Origin: Megamerina dolium
Lineage: Eukaryota; Arthropoda; Insecta; Diptera; Megamerinidae
Assembly (NCBI GenBank): GCA_963854835.1
Contig: OY978526.1
Location: 27,021,073 to 27,085,072 of the forward strand
DNA: 64,000 bases
Reading direction: 5' to 3'
This document shows, one piece after another, positions 59,840-64,000 of this stretch. The position numbers were made by a program, and so were the translations under genes. The notes beneath the pieces are model-generated. The model saw only the letters and a list, made by a program, of their open reading frames with translations. It was not told the origin of the DNA and did not search any database. How positions within the stretch are numbered: the stretch's first letter is position 1; each line of letters begins with the position of its first letter.

Positions 59840-62800
59840 ATAAAAAAATACAAAATATTGTATCATTGTATTTTTTAACAACGCGTACTTCTATCCGCGA
59901 TTAAAATCACTTGTTGAATGCACAATACATTAGAGAAAATAAAAATAGTTCCTTTATCTCCCACGAATCATTTTGTTGTACGCAAAAAGCGCCTACTGTG
60001 ACACTATTGAAAAAATAACGCACAAACTTATGGACTGACCTGAAATTATCATCCTTTTTGAATCATCTTGACTCACAAGTAATTAGAGAATTTTATCGAA
60101 TTGAGTGAAATTTCCAATTACTTGTAAGTAATTCAATTAAAATTATTCTGCGTTTGCCAAAGAAATCTTCAGCGAATCTTGGACTTTAAAAGGAGCATTA
60201 TTTTCCCGCTCTAACCCTAACAAATCAATTATAGAGAAGAGTTTAAAATGATGTTGAGTGAACATATTTCTAACAATCTGTTACTCATTTGATTATTAAT
60301 ATTCTTCATTTGTATCAAATAAATATTTTAAGCAATTTTACATCGATTGTACACAATTTAATCCTGATAAATATAAAAATTATGAACCATAAAGCATTCC
60401 TTTTTAATACTATGTTCCATAGTATACTCTCAAATCAAATCAAATTAACAGCAAAATGTGACGAGGATAACGCAATTAGTTTGAATTATGTACGCAATTT
60501 AGAAGCAAACACTACTAAAACAAAATCGAATCATTCACATTACTATGGTTATTAATTTGACCATTAAAACGTCTCTACTGGCTACTATTGGATGGAGTGC
60601 AAATGGATCAATGTACGCGAGGGATGAAGCACAAGAAGAGAGGTAAGGCTCTAAGATGAAGATGAAGATGAAGTCATAACTAAATTAAAAGTTCAGTAAC
60701 CAGGCGTCGAAATAGACATACATCAGCAACATTAGGACAGTTAGTTGATGGCGAAGGCGACTACCTTCAATCGACCCTTGTCAAATTAATAACAACGACG
60801 TCGTCGACGACGATGACGACGACGACGACGATGATGATGTTAATGATAACCCGTACGTTGGGATTGTATGACGTAAGACGACAGCAACGGTACGCGATTT
60901 CGTTGATTTCATCAACAACAATTCAACCACGCATAATGATCTAAGACAGGAGGGTGAAAGAAGGGATTCATTTCGATTTAACTTTACCTCGATACCATCA
61001 TACGCATATGTACTACGTATGTATGTCTTTCATGTGAGAGAGCTCAAATAAAATCCGAAAATCACTGCCAACGGCTAAGCTAAGTCATCAAGATATGAAA
61101 TGCATGTGAGTGTGGCACACTGAGTGTGTGGGTTGGTCAAGAGGATTATGTTTTACAAGCGCACTATGCAACACCCATTCATTCAGTCATCATAGAAGAA
61201 CCACCCATTGTGGTCAGAAGTTTTGTAATGAAAATCGTAACCACAAAACGGCTCTGGATGTAACGCTTTAGGGCTCTTCAAGCAACATGTGTTCTATGTA
61301 ATGATAAAAACTTAAGAGTGGCCAGCGGGCGGGTGGGTGAAATGATGATAATGTACACCAGCTCATAATCAACGAAAATTGGGAATCTTTGCTGAAATCT
61401 CTAATGAGTTGCATTGCTGTAAAGAACTAAAATAATTTGAAACTATCGTAAATACCTATCAACACTGTTAAATAACACTATAAATTCTTTGGTTGGTGCC
61501 AAGACATTGTTACTTGTTGGCATCAATATTGCAGTTATGTTGATTGCTCTCATTAATCAATAAATGGAATGTATTCACAAATTTTTCTTTCATTAAAGCC
61601 AAATGTGAATGTGCAACATTTTGACTAATGAAGCAAAAAATCACCCAAAATGATAAGGGGCAAAAAAAAAGTGGGAAGCAAACAAACTATGTTCATTCAT
61701 TCCATTTTGGCTGTTGAGAAATTACGTCAACCTTAATGAGTATAAATTTGCTTTACCAACAACTTTGACATTCATACTCATACAAGATTCTGAAATAAAA
61801 GTTACGTACTCACTCATACCCACTTTGAATCATTTGATTGGAAATTATGTTCTTAACTGAATCGAATCGAATGAAATGGTTCGTAAACATCAGTAAGTAG
61901 AAAAGTCAGAAAAGGATGTGAAAAAAAAAACGAATGTTGGATTAGTGGAACTTTTAATTGGTCAAATGAAATTGATATGAATTCAGTAATGGGAAGGTTT
62001 GCAAGTCTATGCTATAGATAGTTTTTCACAAACATAGCTAATATGAACACGAGAAGATAGTATTGAACCCGTGCATTTATAACCATAGCGCGCAAACGAC
62101 TCCGCAGTCGCTTGGACGAATATTTGTTGAACAACATTCTATGTATTTACAAGCCTTTAATTCATTGGAAACCACTCAATCGTTCATCTTATGAATTTAT
62201 GTCTTGTAAAACCGTCCTAACCTTCATATTATCCGAGTCGTGAGGTTGGTGAAGTATTTACCATACCTTAATCTACATCTATACATCTATGTTCAGGGAC
62301 TGAATCCTAGACTTACCACGATCTCAACCAACACCTCCATAATATCTTCAATTTTGTACATAATATGTTCATCAGTTTCATCTATCATACTATCCAATGT
62401 GGATAAAGAGGGAAAATATCGTGGTCAATTTTAATATCTAGCTTTTTGCCCTCGTGTATTCGTGTTTCATGAGTCATTTACCATACAGCATAACATCATT
62501 CAACTTCATTCGAGTTTTGAGTTTTGATCTGGAATCCTTTCGATTAATGAACAGAGCCCACAGTTAAACAGAGTTTATGCCCATTACCAGTATTAGATTT
62601 TGGCCATGCCCTGGACCAGACCTATTAGGAACATCCATGTGAAAAACATGTTTGATGTGATGTGTCTATTAAATCCAAAAAGGACTAGAATAGCAATTCT
62701 TATATTAGTCGATATTTTGACATTGCTTCTTCTCAGAAAGTTGTTTTAGAAACCAGTTCATGTTAAAATATTTCACTCTAAAAAAGATTGTCTCTAACAA

Positions 62801-62935
62801 TAAATAGGCAACATTTTCGATGTTAGCCCTAACTTTGTCCAAAATCATTGGTTTATTCAAAGATATGGACGATTTGGTAGTATTTTAGTGAAAAGTCTAA
62901 AGGCATAAAATCACTCGAAAGTATTTGAATTTTAG
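59840..62935. other. Intergenic region
   Basis: Contains a (GAC/GAT)n microsatellite at 60794-60840 and a (GAT)n at 60654-60673. The open frames at 60289-60555 and 62240-62434 have no recognisable domain. 60560-61340 is less AT-rich than its surroundings, but I could identify nothing in it. Confidence 0.35.
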
Positions 62936-62938
62936 CAC

Positions 62939-63075
62939 CTAGGTTAGATTAGGTTATGTGGCTGCACTCTCTCTCTCTCTCTGAGAGTACACACTTAGGC
63001 CAGAAAGGCCCATTGTGATACCACCGAGCTTCTCTTCCAATACTGCTGTGCGTGTTAAATTTGGACAACATCAGA
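62939..63075 (-). mobile_element. SINE 3' piece joined to TAACC-type segment, minus strand
   Basis: Reading the minus strand: AAATTTAACACGCACAGCAG, GGAAGAGAAGCTCGG, TGGTATCACAATGGGCCTTT, CTGGCCTAAGTGTG, a (GA)n run, then CATAACCTAATCTAACCTAG. Same join as 23455-23705. Confidence 0.65.
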
Positions 63076-63089
63076 AGAAACCTACTTAT

Positions 63090-63570
63090 ATAGGGTGATC
63101 CAATAGGAGGTACTTTTTCCAATAGGGATTCTCAGACATCTCACGTGTTATAACTGTCATGTTCATATGACATTTGTGTTCATTTTTCATTGACATTTCA
63201 CCATGAATAGACTTACGCCAGAACAACGTTTACAAATTGTGAAAATTCAGTGTTCAGTGAGAAATGTTCTTCATTCTCTTCAACCATTTCATGGTGTTCA
63301 TATGGTGTTATGTTGTGGTTATGGTGTTCAGATCTTGTGATCTGACGCAGTTGGATTACTTTTTATGGAGCTATGTGAAATTAGTTGTTTATGTCGAGAA
63401 CCCACAATCGATTCCTGCATTAGAAGCGATCATAACACGCGTAATTAACGGAATATCGGCCGAAATGCTCGAAAGAGTGCTCAAAAATTGGACCCATAGA
63501 ATGCATCATGTTAGAGCTAGTTGGCCACAACATTTAGAATAAATTATTATCAAACATTAAATGTCATTAA
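63090..63570 (+). mobile_element. Internally deleted mariner/Tc1-like element
   Basis: Starts with AGGGTGATCCAATAGGAGGT at about 63094, then an N-terminal MNRLTPEQRLQIVKIQCSVR (63204-63263) followed after a gap by a C-terminal frame (63320-63542) RSCDLTQLDYFLWSYVKLV, NPQSIPALEAIITRVI and HVRASWPQHLE. That is the DxxPLDYFLWGYVK block of a mariner-like transposase. The DDE core is gone. Confidence 0.75.
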
Positions 63571-63574
63571 ATGT

Positions 63575-63932
63575 GGGAGCCGTAGCTCAGTGGTTAGTGT
63601 GTTCGCCTTCTGATCTGTAGGTCGTGGTTCAATCCCCGGCTGATGCATAACAAATTTAATATCGATAAGATTTTTCTTTCGAATGGTACCCACCTGTCGG
63701 CAAGCAATTGGCAATTCTTCCGACAGTAACAACTTGCCATGAAAAAGCTTCTTAAAGAACTCTGTGACAAAGCTCAGAAAAAGTGATGTCACAAGTGTTC
63801 TGCCGTTCGGAACCGGCTAAAATAAGTAGGTCCCTTCTAATATTGTTCAAAATTTAAGACACAACACAACAGTAATGGAAGAGAAGCTCGGCCAATGAGC
63901 CCTTTGGGGCTTTATGTGCCACATATTTATTT
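63575..63932 (+). mobile_element. Full-length tRNA-derived SINE
   Basis: The head is tRNA-like: CCGTAGCTCAGTGGTTAG (box A, 63581-63598) and GGTTCAATCCC (box B, 63626-63636). The body follows (TTCTTTCGAATGGTACCCAC, CTGTCGGCAAGCAATTGGCA, TTCCGACAGTAACAACTTGC, TTCTGCCGTTCGGAACCGGC) and the end TGAGCCCTTTGGGGCTTTAT then a TATTTATTTATTTTTAT tail. It is the reference copy for the other SINE entries. The body has no open frame; Pol III transcription is expected from the boxes. Confidence 0.88.
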
Positions 63933-64000
63933 ATTTTTATACATGTCATAGACCGAACTTACGTCTCAAATACACTTTTTGATTATTAAATTGATTTTAA

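Noticed and set aside
63575..63650. Functional tRNA gene
   Set aside because: Box A and box B are present, but no proper acceptor stem closes, the anticodon arm is disturbed, and the same head is attached to a SINE body in several copies.

Overview
The window is AT-rich, intron-bearing eukaryotic DNA from an insect, most likely a higher fly (Diptera: Brachycera). The evidence is a spliced CLIP-domain serine protease that reads like Drosophila Sp7/MP2, short 68-96 bp introns with fly-type splice sites, and many mariner, jockey-like, RTE-like and tRNA-derived SINE remnants. A tephritid fruit fly is my best guess but cannot be proved from the sequence.

Layout. 1-3.6 kb: a four-exon Sp7-like clip protease with a small MITE in its third intron and a duplicated 3' UTR/poly(A) segment. 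3.6-11 kb: intergenic DNA with mariner and non-LTR relics. 11.1-15.3 kb: exons of an apparently undescribed family of small secreted peptides. One gene (14874-15248) has a complete two-exon model with signal peptide, TATA box and 96-bp intron. A second locus (11098-11272) preserves the C-terminal exons. Non-LTR debris and a perfect 20-bp hairpin lie between them. 15.3-29 kb: intergenic DNA with microsatellites, SINEs, RTE/jockey/mariner relics and minisatellite-like arrays.

29.2-42.0 kb is the most striking part. It is a large inverted repeat of two ~5.7-kb arms, almost identical over at least 4.4 kb, around a unique ~1.44-kb AT-rich spacer. Each arm carries the same two tandem paralogues of a secreted proline-rich protein. 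Gene A (226 aa) has a signal peptide, twelve copies of an 8-residue RPG[N/F]PSIS repeat and a polar/helical C-terminal domain. Gene B is shorter, with degenerate repeats and a TAG stop followed by an in-frame tail related to the tail of A. A and B share a conserved proximal promoter (CACGTG E-box, TATAAATAG). The architecture resembles effector or antimicrobial peptide precursors, but function is inference. The arms also carry matching decayed Ty3/gypsy and non-LTR fragments. They diverge at both the outer and inner edges while the core is nearly identical, which is what arm-to-arm gene conversion or a very recent duplication with decayed edges would give, and not what a simple fold-back read artefact would give.

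42-64 kb: mostly intergenic, with R1/jockey-like, RTE-like and mariner remnants, SINE copies and microsatellites. Two weak candidate host exons lie at 55.7 and 59.0 kb, and a full-length tRNA-derived SINE sits directly 3' of an internally deleted mariner-like element at the right edge.

Possible functional thread (inference only): the protease is of a type used in melanization/Toll signalling, and the repeat-protein and small-peptide genes are secreted. The window may therefore be rich in immune or secreted effectors, but nothing here shows co-regulation.
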